From positions 5,518,001-5,582,000 of the forward strand of contig CP136490.1 of NCBI GenBank assembly GCA_032768795.1: DNA of 64,000 nucleotides, in the 5' to 3' direction. The notes below the pieces were generated by a model that did not search any database, had not been told where the DNA came from, and saw nothing but the letters and a program-made list of their open reading frames with translations. Shown piece after piece: positions 55,834-64,000 of this stretch. How positions within the stretch are numbered: position 1 is the first letter of the stretch; the number at the start of each line of letters is the position of its first letter. The position numbers were made by a program, and so were the translations under genes. The stretch comes from Tremella fuciformis. Taxonomy: Eukaryota; Basidiomycota; Tremellomycetes; Tremellales; Tremellaceae.

Positions 55834-56883
55834 CTACTCACCCAACCCACCAGCCGAGGAATCATTGCCGAACGAGCTCGACCTGCTCGGACTACTACTA
55901 TCACTAACGTAAAGACCTAGAGCTGCCAGTCCCGTCAAAAATGTTTCCTCGACTGCTTCGCTATCTCCCGATATCGAAGCAAGCTCCGAGCCTCGCACAG
56001 CGTGGGGGACTTTCGCCTTATCGAATTGCAGTGGAGTCGATGCGTGACCGCGGGGAAGATCTGAACTCGTGAGGAAGTTCTCTTCGTCGCAGGAGTCGTA
56101 GACTTTGCTCCAATCGTCTTGCATCGTGGGGGTCTGAAGCAAAGGCGTATATTGACCACCTGAAACAGATGTCGAATCACTAAGCGTTGGGGAGGACTCG
56201 TCCAGGGAAATCGTAAACCAAGAAGCTTCGGAATGGGAATCTGCCTCATCGAGAGGCTGGACATGTAATGCCTCCTCCCCTACGTTTCCGATCGGCAGAT
56301 CAGCGAAGAAGTGAGGCATCGGTGTATTGGGGGGTGCGATACTGCGTTTGGGTCGCAAGATAGCCTGGATCGACACCGAGTCGTGAGAGTCATCGCACAG
56401 TGAGATTCGGCTGTTTGACAATGCGGACGACGGCGTCTCACTACTTGAGAAGCCTCTCAGATCCCGCCCAGCAACCCATGAACTATCAATGGGACAGACG
56501 TGGTCCCTTTCAGTGGATTGTGTCGCCTGCACACGGTCACTTGGTCGACGATTCTGCCCGACAACGAAGACATCCTCCTCGGGGCTCGAAAACGCCCTTG
56601 CCTCAGCAAGCCTCCGGCAGACGTCGGCTGTGGGCGGGTCAGACGTCCATGTAATTTGGGATGGAACTCGAATCGAAATGGGTGTCCGCAGCGGTTCAGA
56701 CCTCGTTATTGCGCTGCACGTCGAGAAGTCATTCGTTGGCCGGTTGGAACGAGGAAGGCTGCCTGGGTAGTTTGCTGATATTTGCGGCCGCGTAGACTTG
56801 AGCCGCGATTTGCCCCACATATCAGCTTGATTTTGCTTCCCTCGTGAAATGAGACTCACCAACACAAGCTCCTCCGGAGTCAT
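55834..56883 (-). CDS. orphan Ser-rich protein, up to 349 aa
   Basis: I do not recognise this protein. The frame is open from ATG 56883, but the codons after MTPEELVL fit a GTGAGT donor (near 56859), so the start exon may be spliced further down. The protein is Ser/Asp/Pro-rich throughout, with patches such as ISLCDDSHDSVSIQAILRPKRS, WFTISLDESSPTLSDS and LTGLAALGLYVSDSSS near the end. These Asp/Ser clusters resemble phosphorylation sites. It is divergent from centrin, with a 170-bp gap between the two starts. Confidence 0.5.
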   Translation of the reverse strand: MTPEELVLVSLISRGKQNQADMWGKSRLKSTRPQISANYPGSLPRSNRPTNDFSTCSAITRSEPLRTPISIRVPSQITWTSDPPTADVCRRLAEARAFSSPEEDVFVVGQNRRPSDRVQATQSTERDHVCPIDSSWVAGRDLRGFSSSETPSSALSNSRISLCDDSHDSVSIQAILRPKRSIAPPNTPMPHFFADLPIGNVGEEALHVQPLDEADSHSEASWFTISLDESSPTLSDSTSVSGGQYTPLLQTPTMQDDWSKVYDSCDEENFLTSSDLPRGHASTPLQFDKAKVPHAVRGSELASISGDSEAVEETFLTGLAALGLYVSDSSSPSRSSSFGNDSSAGGLGE

Positions 56884-57053
56884 TATGGGGTTTTCGCATG
56901 CAGTGCAGTCCAGTGCAGAGAGAACCAGAAGAGTGGACCTTCGAAGTGGAGGTGAAGCCGAATATTACGTAACCGGTGGCAAAAGTCAAACGACGCGACG
57001 GAAGGGCACGCGCATTGACCTGTCTGCCCATCTCCTCTGATAGATCGCAAACC

Positions 57054-57676
57054 ATGTCGCTGTACGCCGTCAAGCCCCGCCAATCGCATACTCAGCCCTC
57101 CATGTCTCGTCGTAATGGCCAGGCAGCTCGGAATACTGCGCAGCAACTCACCCCGGATCAGGCTAACGAGATCCGAGAAGCGTTCGAGTTGTTCGACACG
57201 GACAAGGACGGGTTCATCGACTATCACGAGCTGAAAGTGGCGATGCGAGCCCTTGGGTTCGATATGAAGAAGGCAGAGGTTGTCAAGCTGTTGAAGGAGA
57301 ATGACCAGACTGGGGATGCTTTGATGGACTACGACTCGTTTTTGCGCATAAGTAGGTCTTGCTCCGGATTCTGCGATCTGAGCTGACGACACAGTGACGG
57401 AGCGGATACTGAATCGAGATCCAAAAGTCGACCTACGGCGGGCGTTCGACCTTTTCGACGATGACAATACGAAAAAGATCAGCTTGAAGAATTTGAAAAG
57501 AGTGGCAAAGGAGCTGGGCGAGAACCTCGGTGAAGAGGAACTGTAAGCCGCTGGAACACCTTGCCCCGGGGAAAAAGCTGAGTCGCAGCGCCGCAATGAT
57601 AGAGGAGTTTGATCTGGACGGCGATGGCGAAATCAGCTTTGATGAGTTCATGGCGATCATGATGGACGGAGAATGA
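57054..57676 (+). CDS. CDC31: centrin (CDC31-like EF-hand protein)
   Basis: Centrin is a calcium-binding protein of the spindle pole body, also found in DNA repair and mRNA export complexes. Exons 57054-57351, 57395-57542 and 57589-57676 join in frame to 177 aa. Four EF-hands are visible: [12 protein letters not shown] (residues about 49-60, intact), a degenerate second loop ending [23 protein letters not shown] (third, mostly intact) and [12 protein letters not shown] (fourth, intact). The N-terminal 35 residues are basic and variable, as usual for centrins. Introns are 43 and 46 nt. The ATG at 57054 is the first one and gives normal length. Confidence 0.94.
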
Positions 57677-58126
57677 TACCTCGAGTGATGACGACCGGCG
57701 CGGCATTGAGCTCATCTATAGTTGTATGCATCACAGGAGCCCTCCACTCGAACGCACTCGGCTTCGATGCCTGTCAACGAGAGACTGCATGCGTGGACGG
57801 CCAGTGGATTGGGGCAAGGCTGAGTCTGGTGATGCTCAATGCGCCGAGAACCACCCGGACCGTGGAGCACATTTCACATCTGCAGGGTCACGAGTGTCAA
57901 AGGAGCCGGCTCTTGGCCTTTCTAACGAGACCCACACGTCACGAAGACTGCGGCTTTTCACATCTGTTCGTGGCGGGTTCACACTCCGGCACAGAAGCCA
58001 TAAGGGATATCCCATGTCTGCTTCTTGCGGGTCACCTGGTTGTAGCATAAAGCCGCGAGGTCTCCTCTGCCTGATTCAGAGACTGTTCCACATACAACAT
58101 ACAATACATCGACTGACCCCTACAAT
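57677..58126. other. no gene recognised
   Basis: Intergenic stretch of 450 bp. Plus-strand frames across it have no motif and no plausible start context. Confidence 0.35.
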
Positions 58127-58606
58127 ATGGACGGCACCAATGTCAACCCCTCTACGTTGACAGCCGTGCAAACTGATATTTCCTTCATAACGGAAGATGT
58201 GGCGTCGCTTGGCTTGGTAAATGACCCCAAAGCCGAGTCTCTCGATGACCTCGACCCTAGACATTCCAAAGACGCTCAAACGCAAACGGGGAACAAGATG
58301 CTAAGGAAAGGTATACTGAAACGCCCGAGCGGCGATGCTCAAAGCGCAGATGGTGCTGATCCCGTGTGGGCACCTCATCAGCAGCTTCTGGACGAAGGCA
58401 CGCCTTTGACAGCTGAGCCAGATGCGCCGTCCAATGTTGGGGGCGTGGATAGGTCGACCCAAACAAGTCGTACCAACCGCGGGGGTTTCGCCGTTGGCCT
58501 GGAGGATGGGGCTGGAGCGCCCAAGCAATCCCATGTCAGCTTTCGCGAAAAGACCGTCACCATTACCATACCCGAAAAGGATGTTACAAGGACCGAAGAG
58601 TCTTAA
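58127..58606 (+). CDS. orphan protein, 159 aa, single exon
   Basis: I do not recognise this protein. ATG 58127 opens MDGTNVNPSTLTAVQTDISF. The sequence is Asp/Thr/Gln-rich, with TQTGNKMLRKGILKRPSGD, the repeated STQTS/AQTQT type of patch, and FREKTVTITIPEKDVTRTEES at the C-terminus. No signal peptide or membrane segment is seen. It resembles the other orphan genes of this window in size and composition, but I see no sequence homology with them. Confidence 0.45.
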   Translation: MDGTNVNPSTLTAVQTDISFITEDVASLGLVNDPKAESLDDLDPRHSKDAQTQTGNKMLRKGILKRPSGDAQSADGADPVWAPHQQLLDEGTPLTAEPDAPSNVGGVDRSTQTSRTNRGGFAVGLEDGAGAPKQSHVSFREKTVTITIPEKDVTRTEES

Positions 58607-59246
58607 GTCTGTGAGCTCTGACGGGCTCACGTGCGTGCGATTCAGCATGCAACATGCCAGTGGTTAATCAGCCACACTTTAATCGTTTTTCACACTGAAC
58701 CGGCCTGCTTCACTTGTTTTCAGTATGTTGGTCATTCATGCGCTTGCACATAGACTCCCTTCGTACTGTATGCATCACTTTACTCGACCAGCGTGAGACG
58801 GACCGTCAGCGGGCTGCGAAGAAGACAAGTGGGCGGTGTGAAAGGGCCAGATGGTTCCTCGATGGTTAGCGAGTGGGGACGTGATCATCTCACTCTAGCT
58901 GTTTCCATGCTGTCCTTTCCTTAAAGCTGCGGGTATTTGCGTGGACACGCTGCCTCAGGTGCGGCGAACTCAAGTCGCCTTGCCAAGCAAAAGAGAAAGC
59001 CTTCTTTTAGCAGCTTGGCGGGCGCGCCCATATTACTCTTCGTCGCCCGGGGTCACTCAGCAGTGCGGGTGAGAAGGCTTCCGGTAGCTCGCTTCGGCAG
59101 GGCTGAGCGAAGACTTGTGGAGCATATCGAGGCGCTTGACTTTGAAGACTGTAGGGTGTTCACCTCCCCATCGACGCGGTGCCCGTGGCAAATCAACAAG
59201 TTCATTTCAGATCAGCGACCCACGTCCAACAAGTCTACCAGTCGTC
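58607..59246. other. no gene recognised
   Basis: Intergenic stretch of 640 bp between two orphan genes, with only short open frames. Confidence 0.35.
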
Positions 59247-59801
59247 ATGTCGTCTTCGTCCAAACGATCTTCTAAAGACTGTGCAAAAACTGCTCCTAAG
59301 CTCGAACAGCTCGGGGACTCCCTCATGGAAGAGCTCTGGGGACCTGACTGGAAAGTCGAGCTCGGCACTAGCAGTGCGGCAAATGCGAGAGCCGATAGTC
59401 GGTTGCATCCATCTGAGCTGTCTGTGAACACCACTGGGCACCTTCAAGCAGATGCGCGGAAGTCACAGGGGTACGGCTCAAAAGATGTAGTGTCTTATGG
59501 TATGCGGCCCCATTTTTGGCTTATCTCGACCCAAGCCTCGGCCGAGTCGGCTCCCAGTTGGGTCGTGACCGGTGAGGACCAGGAGCGTTGGTCCAAGTTT
59601 CGCTTTCAGGTGGGCATGAGTGTCATGCAGTTGGATGACAGGCAAGTTGGTCAATTGCCGAAGGATGGTCTCGCAATCATGGCCACGGAATGGAAGCCAG
59701 AGAGATTCGCATACGCTTCGAGTGAACAACTAGAGCGCATAGTGCAAGAGGTGGCAGACAATGTAACTTTTCTATGGGACCCAGACTATGGATGGTTCTA
59801 G
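59247..59801 (+). CDS. orphan protein, 184 aa, single exon
   Basis: I do not recognise this protein. ATG 59247 gives MSSSSKRSSKDCAKTAPKLEQLGDSLMEELWGPDWKVELG. The second half looks folded and aromatic-rich: MRPHFWLISTQASAESAPSWVVTGEDQERWSKFRFQVGMSVMQLDDRQVGQLPKDGLAIMATEWKPERFAYASSEQLERIVQEVADNVTFLWDPDYGWF. Many Trp residues and a non-repetitive sequence support a real protein domain of about 110 residues. The frame upstream to 59115 lacks leader-like character, so 59247 is preferred. Confidence 0.55.
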   Translation: MSSSSKRSSKDCAKTAPKLEQLGDSLMEELWGPDWKVELGTSSAANARADSRLHPSELSVNTTGHLQADARKSQGYGSKDVVSYGMRPHFWLISTQASAESAPSWVVTGEDQERWSKFRFQVGMSVMQLDDRQVGQLPKDGLAIMATEWKPERFAYASSEQLERIVQEVADNVTFLWDPDYGWF

Positions 59802-59881
59802 CATCTAGTCATCTGCGGCGGAAAACCGCTGTGTACACCCGGATGATATGCATGACCTGATGCCTGCACGTGCCGTGCTTC

Positions 59882-60963
59882 TCAGGCATCCACCACTCGT
59901 TGAAGCCATTCCACGATCGCCTCACACATGTTGACCTGGGACTCTGCCTCCTTGACCTGATGACCGGCTCCGGGGATGATAGAGTATTCGAGCTGACCAT
60001 TGCTGACATCGACCCATTTCTGCAGCGCAGCGGATCGATCACCCTTGGGACCGCAATCGTCCTTTTCAGAGTGCATCGCTAGGCCAGGAGCAGACATGTT
60101 TCCGAATGACGAACGAAGAGGGTGGCGGAACTTTCCCGATGGGTCTTCTGCCGGTATGTCGCTCGAGAAATAGTCGTCATCGCCGCTGATCGTCAGCCAC
60201 GCCGCTGATCTTCGACGATGTGCGTCTGAAAGCCGATGTGACTTACCCCACGGCGATCAAACTCCATGTCCTGAAGGCAGTGATCTTCATTCCCATCTTC
60301 TTGCACGCTTCGGGCGGCAGGATCTGGTCGCCCTTGCCATCGGCGATCATTTTCTCGGCGACCGGCAGGCATTCAAGCCAGTCGGTACTGTTGGAGGCGA
60401 CGAGGTACTCGCGATCCGATACGCAGCCCTGCATGATTCCCCCGTCTACTTTGGCCCTTTCTTCGCTTGTCCCTGCCCGAAGGGGCGAAGAGAGGTAGTG
60501 GATCACATCCTGGCTTCCGGTCGAGTGACCCATAAGGACGACTTTCTCGTGTCCTGTTCTTCAGCTCAAGTACAAATTGTGACAGACGAGTCCCACCTTC
60601 TGAACGCAGATGCTTCACAAGAGCCTCCATCTCATCCCGGTCGCGGTCCAGGGAGCCTGTGCCGAAGCCCTCGTACGCCGAATTCCAGTGCATCTGCACT
60701 CTTCGAGGCTCAGCACAAAGCATTCCTCAGGATGTAAACAGCATGGAAGCTACTCACAGCTTCCACCCGACCTTCTCCAGCTCCTCTGACAGCTTTGGGC
60801 AAAATGGGACGTCCCCCAGACCATTCGTCAGACCTCCGATGAAGACGACAGCTTTACGAGATACCAAGTCGCCTGAAGAGAAATAAGCAAGGTTGTAGGC
60901 TCCGAAGAGTCCACTGTCGCCCGCCGTTGTGAAGGTCGATAGCTCTCCTGCCAGTTTCACCAT
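59882..60963 (-). CDS. UPF0613/DUF1749-type alpha/beta hydrolase
   Basis: This family has an alpha/beta-hydrolase fold, with members in fungi and plants; the substrate is unknown. The start is MVKLAGELSTFTT at 60963 and the stop is at 59882. Conserved parts: KAVVFIGGLTNGLGDVPFCPKLSEEL, then (after an intron) VQMHWNSAYEGFGTGSLDRDRDEMEALVKHL, the nucleophile elbow KVVLMGHSTGSQDVIHYL (Ser), GGIMQGCVSDREYL, SAPGLAMHSEKDDCGPKGDRSAALQKWVD (Asp) and IIPGAGHQVKEAESQV (His). At least three short introns are needed. It is divergent from the RS-rich gene (193-bp gap). Confidence 0.82.
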
Positions 60964-61156
60964 GGTAGGTAGTTCTCGCTGTGCAGGTCTTGCTATATTT
61001 GCTAGAAACAAGTTCAATGTGACTACTGACTTCGGCGCAGCGAAGGCTGGGGCTCCGCTCGGGTTTCGGATCCGAAAACAAGGCCAAAAACTCCTCGGCT
61101 AACAGCCTTCCTGAGCATTCAATTGACACTGTTCTCGTGCTTGGGAGAGACCCGCA

Positions 61157-62924
61157 ATGCGCTCACCTTCCCCGCCTCCGGGTCGCTATGGCTCTGACAG
61201 AGGCGATGGACGATTTCATGATCGGCCATTTCGACCACGAGGAGACTTTCGGGACCCAAGAGACTCGCGTGACTTCCGAGACTCCCGAGAGCCTCGCGAC
61301 GGTCCGTCCAGACGTCGTCCTGACGACCGAGATGCAGGTCGAGATTGGGGCACCTATGCAAGGCAGAGGGACGAGAGAGACCGCATGCGACCGCGGGAAA
61401 GAGACGACCACACCTATCGTCCACCAAGGGATCGCAGCTGGGAGGACCGTGACCGTGCCCCGAGGGACAGAGGAAGAGACAGAAGTCGCAGTAGGAGCGC
61501 TGGACCGAGCGAGCTGCGAAGTCCAGGTCGGCGACGTGACTCGGCCTCTCTTTCACCCGTCAAGCGGTCTGTACGCGATTCGGGATCACCCGAAGAGGGC
61601 CAGATCCTCCCTCAGTCCGAACAAACCCCAGCTCGGCCAGCCCGGTCCCCTCGACGATTCTCGCCACCACCCAGACGGCGCTCGCCCAGCCCTCCCAGAC
61701 GTTACGACCGACCCTCAGACTATGATTCCCGCTCGCCACGGCGTGGCTACCGCGACCGAGACCGCGACTACAGGGACACGCGAGATGCGCGTGATAACCG
61801 TGGGCCACCGCCGCCCAGCAGAAATCGCGGCTTCCCGGATTCGCGAAGATCTTACTCTCCTCGACGATCTTCGTCTCCAAGTACCTCAACTCCGATGTCT
61901 ATCACTTCTCGCCCCCTCTCGCCCGTCAAACGACCGGCGTCGCCTCATCCTGTCCCACCTCCACGGGATGCTCGGCGCCAGCACGGAGATATGTCTCCGT
62001 CTGATCGGGAGCGCCCCATGCCGCCTGGCTCGTCAGGGCCGCCCTTGGCTCCTGCCGTCTCTGCCATCCCTCCCTGGGAGCTCCGCAAGGCATCTGGAGG
62101 CCGTCCACCTCCCGACGGGCCCAGGCGAGACCGCTTTCCTGGCCCGCCCTCTGGCCCGCGCAGCTCGGCTATTCCGTCGGGCCCACCTCCCGCCCCATTC
62201 GAACTTCGTCAGAACCACTACTCAGCCGCACCGGCGGCTCCTTATGGGGACAGAGAACCAATAGCAGGGGTCGACGTGAAAGTCGAGCGCGATGTGTCTC
62301 CGGCTCGTCCGACTATCGCGTTGGAGAGGCAGGAGAGGCCTGTAAACCCCTACGCTCCTCCACCCGGAGGCATGCCCGTTGTGACTCCAGGATCGGCTGG
62401 CCGCATGTCTTGGTCGGAACGCAAGGCCGCCATCAAGACAGAGACGAACAGCGGCAACTCGTCTCCTATGTCAACCTCGACACCTGCGCAAATCAGCAGG
62501 GACAGGCCAAATCCCTATGCCCCGCCGCCGGTTGCTGTCAAAGACGAGCCAATGGAAGTTGACGAAGTCAAGGTTGCGAAGTTCGAGCGCGACCCGGCAG
62601 AGATCGAAGCAGAACGAATCATGAGCGAGCTGCCGGTTCTCAAAGTCCCATTCATTGACCCTGTCAAAGACGCTGAGGTGAGTTCGCATCTATAGTATAA
62701 TCGGATTTCACTGATTCCAGCTCGCCGCGCACGAGAAGCGTATGCAGACTTTGGCCGCGGCTACGCTTCGCGCTAGACAAGCTTACCGTCATGCTGCAAT
62801 CTCGCTTGCCGATGCCGAAGCAGAGCGCTTCGCCGCGACGGAGAGGCGGAAAGTCACAGAGGCTCAGCTGGAACAGGCGGCCGGATTGACTTTGGGAATG
62901 GGTGGCATCCTTGGGACCCTGTAA
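61157..62924 (+). CDS. RS-rich nuclear protein, 574 aa
   Basis: I do not recognise a named family. Exons 61157-62677 and 62721-62924 join in frame across a 43-nt intron. The first 240 residues are dominated by Arg-Asp, Arg-Ser and Ser-Pro dipeptides (FRDPRDSRDFRDSREPRD, RRRSPSPPRRYDRPSDYDS), typical of splicing or RNA-processing proteins. The middle is Pro-rich, with a repeated motif NPYAPPPGG / NPYAPPPVAVKDEPMEVDE. The C-terminal 120 residues contain FERDPAEIEAERIMSELPVLKVPFIDPVKDAE and a helix LAAHEKRMQTLAAATLRARQAYRHAAIS, probably the only folded part. No RRM is visible. A role in RNA processing is inferred from composition. Confidence 0.72.
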
Positions 62925-63003
62925 ATCATGGAGGGGGTTACACATGTGTAATTGTACATGTCTAATCGTATGAATGGTATTATGACATGGCTTCGTAATA
63001 TGC

Positions 63004-64000
63004 CTATGGCGTGAGCTTGCTGCATTTCTGGTAGGGGATTCCTGGTTGCGAAGAACTCACCTGATACTCTTCAGGCGTCATCAATCCCTCATCTTCCTCC
63101 GTCACGTCCGCCAAAGGTTTGGCCACACCGCCGACTGCTCGTGAGTTCATCACACGGTCATAGAGGCGCATGGGCATACCAAATATCATCTTGCCCTCTC
63201 CGTCAGGTACGACCGGCGTATCTGCCCCGCTCACCGGGACAGACGAGTCAAATTCGTCCATCTCGTCCTCGTCTTCCTCATCATCCGCGGGCGTGGCCTC
63301 CAGCTCCACTTTGACACCACTCGTGTGGAGTGCTGGGTCTGCGGCCTGATGCGAAGTCGATGCAGCCCCGACAAGACTCGCATAGTGCTCCTCGAGGTCG
63401 TCTTCGTCCGCATCGGCTTTGTTCTCCAGCTCAGCCTTGGGCAGAGACACCTTGCGTTCCGCGGCGAGCCCGAGGGAAGTCGATTGACCCGTGATAGTCG
63501 AGTTGGTATACCACACAGGCAGGCTGGTCTGTGCTCTAGGCTGTCAGCCAAGTACCGACGGGGACTTTGCGCCCACTTGGCAGCCTCCGCAGCGCGTTCC
63601 GCTTCTAAACGTTCCCTCTCTCCGTCCAACCCAATGACAACAGTGACCTTCTTCGCCTCGTCTTCCCTGTCTTCGCCTGCCTCTGCACCCGCGTCGACCT
63701 TGACATGTTGTGCCATCCAGGCGACGATATTGATACTCGGTAAATTGGCTCCTTCGAGCGACTTGAGCGCGTCTCGTATAGGGGCAGTAGCGATGTTGAA
63801 TTGGCCCATCTTGTCCTGCTGACCGCCGATCTGGCCGTCCGGAGCGTCCTGCCCAGGATCATGTTCGATAACCTCCGTTTTGCAGCTCTCGCACAGGAAA
63901 GTATTGCTGAAGGGGTCAAAGAGCGAAGGCAGATCCAAAGGTGTGTACGAGCGACCGCAATTCGGGCAAATATATCCTCTAACCCCGACTTCCTAGCCAT
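63004..64000 (-). CDS. TFA1: TFIIE alpha subunit, C-terminal part (runs off the right edge)
   Basis: TFIIE-alpha recruits TFIIH to the RNA polymerase II pre-initiation complex. The edge exon starts with GYICPNCGRSYTPLDLPSLFDP followed by FLCESCKTE, the C4 zinc finger of the family. Then come GQFNIATAPIRDALKSLEGANLPSINI and a charged region ending ERERLEAERAAEAAKW. Later exons carry LPVWYTNSTITGQST, EEDEDEMDEFDS acidic stretches, MIFGMPMRLYDRVMN and PLADVTEEDEGLMTPEEYQ. The stop is at 63004. The N-terminal winged-helix domain lies beyond the window. Confidence 0.88.

Overview
The window looks like nuclear DNA of a basidiomycete, most likely a Tremellomycete-type yeast. That placement is inferred from style, not from a search. 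Genes are dense, lie on both strands and are split by many very short introns, mostly 40-50 nt, with a CTGAC-like branch point close to the acceptor. Products are typically eukaryotic: a tRNA with an intron, TFIIE, a FACT subunit, centrin, KEX1, TM9 and Erf4. Exon coordinates quoted here come from reading splice signals and checking that reading frames join. For the largest genes only part of the exon chain was checked.

0-3.2 kb: a small orphan gene whose intron carries a duplicated 3' splice site, then RIB3 (riboflavin) and an intron-containing tRNA-Asp. 3.5-13.2 kb: a conserved housekeeping block with a CLD1/ABHD5-like lipid hydrolase, an Erf4-like palmitoyltransferase subunit, dephospho-CoA kinase, glutathione peroxidase with a possible mitochondrial form, a TM9 endomembrane protein and a tandem pair of FMP52-like NAD(P)-binding proteins. 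13.4-15.5 kb: a WDR70-like WD-repeat protein.

15.7-26.9 kb: an accessory region of unrecognised Ser/Thr-rich or small proteins, three degenerate repeats of about 145 bp, a 20-base G run, and about 3 kb with only broken coding-like fragments. 26.9-34.2 kb: a long pyrimidine-rich leader, a DsbA/FrnE-like oxidoreductase, a BMT6-like rRNA methyltransferase and the prohormone carboxypeptidase KEX1. 34.2-40.6 kb: a second accessory stretch with three orphan minus-strand genes.

40.8-45.0 kb: two folate genes in head-to-head orientation, a fused aminodeoxychorismate synthase and 5-formyl-THF cyclo-ligase. 46.0-51.0 kb: a secreted two-domain ricin-B-type lectin and a cytosolic-looking GH31 alpha-glucosidase. 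51.1-57.7 kb: POB3, a membrane-anchored thioredoxin-fold protein, an orphan gene and centrin. 57.7-64 kb: two orphan genes, a UPF0613/DUF1749 hydrolase, an RS-rich protein and the C-terminal part of TFIIE-alpha, which runs off the right edge.

No CRISPR array, prophage or intact transposon was seen. The most unusual signals are in RNA processing: a duplicated branch-point/acceptor unit, two GC-AG introns, and repeated use of AAG 3' splice sites that is required to keep several well-recognised genes in frame.
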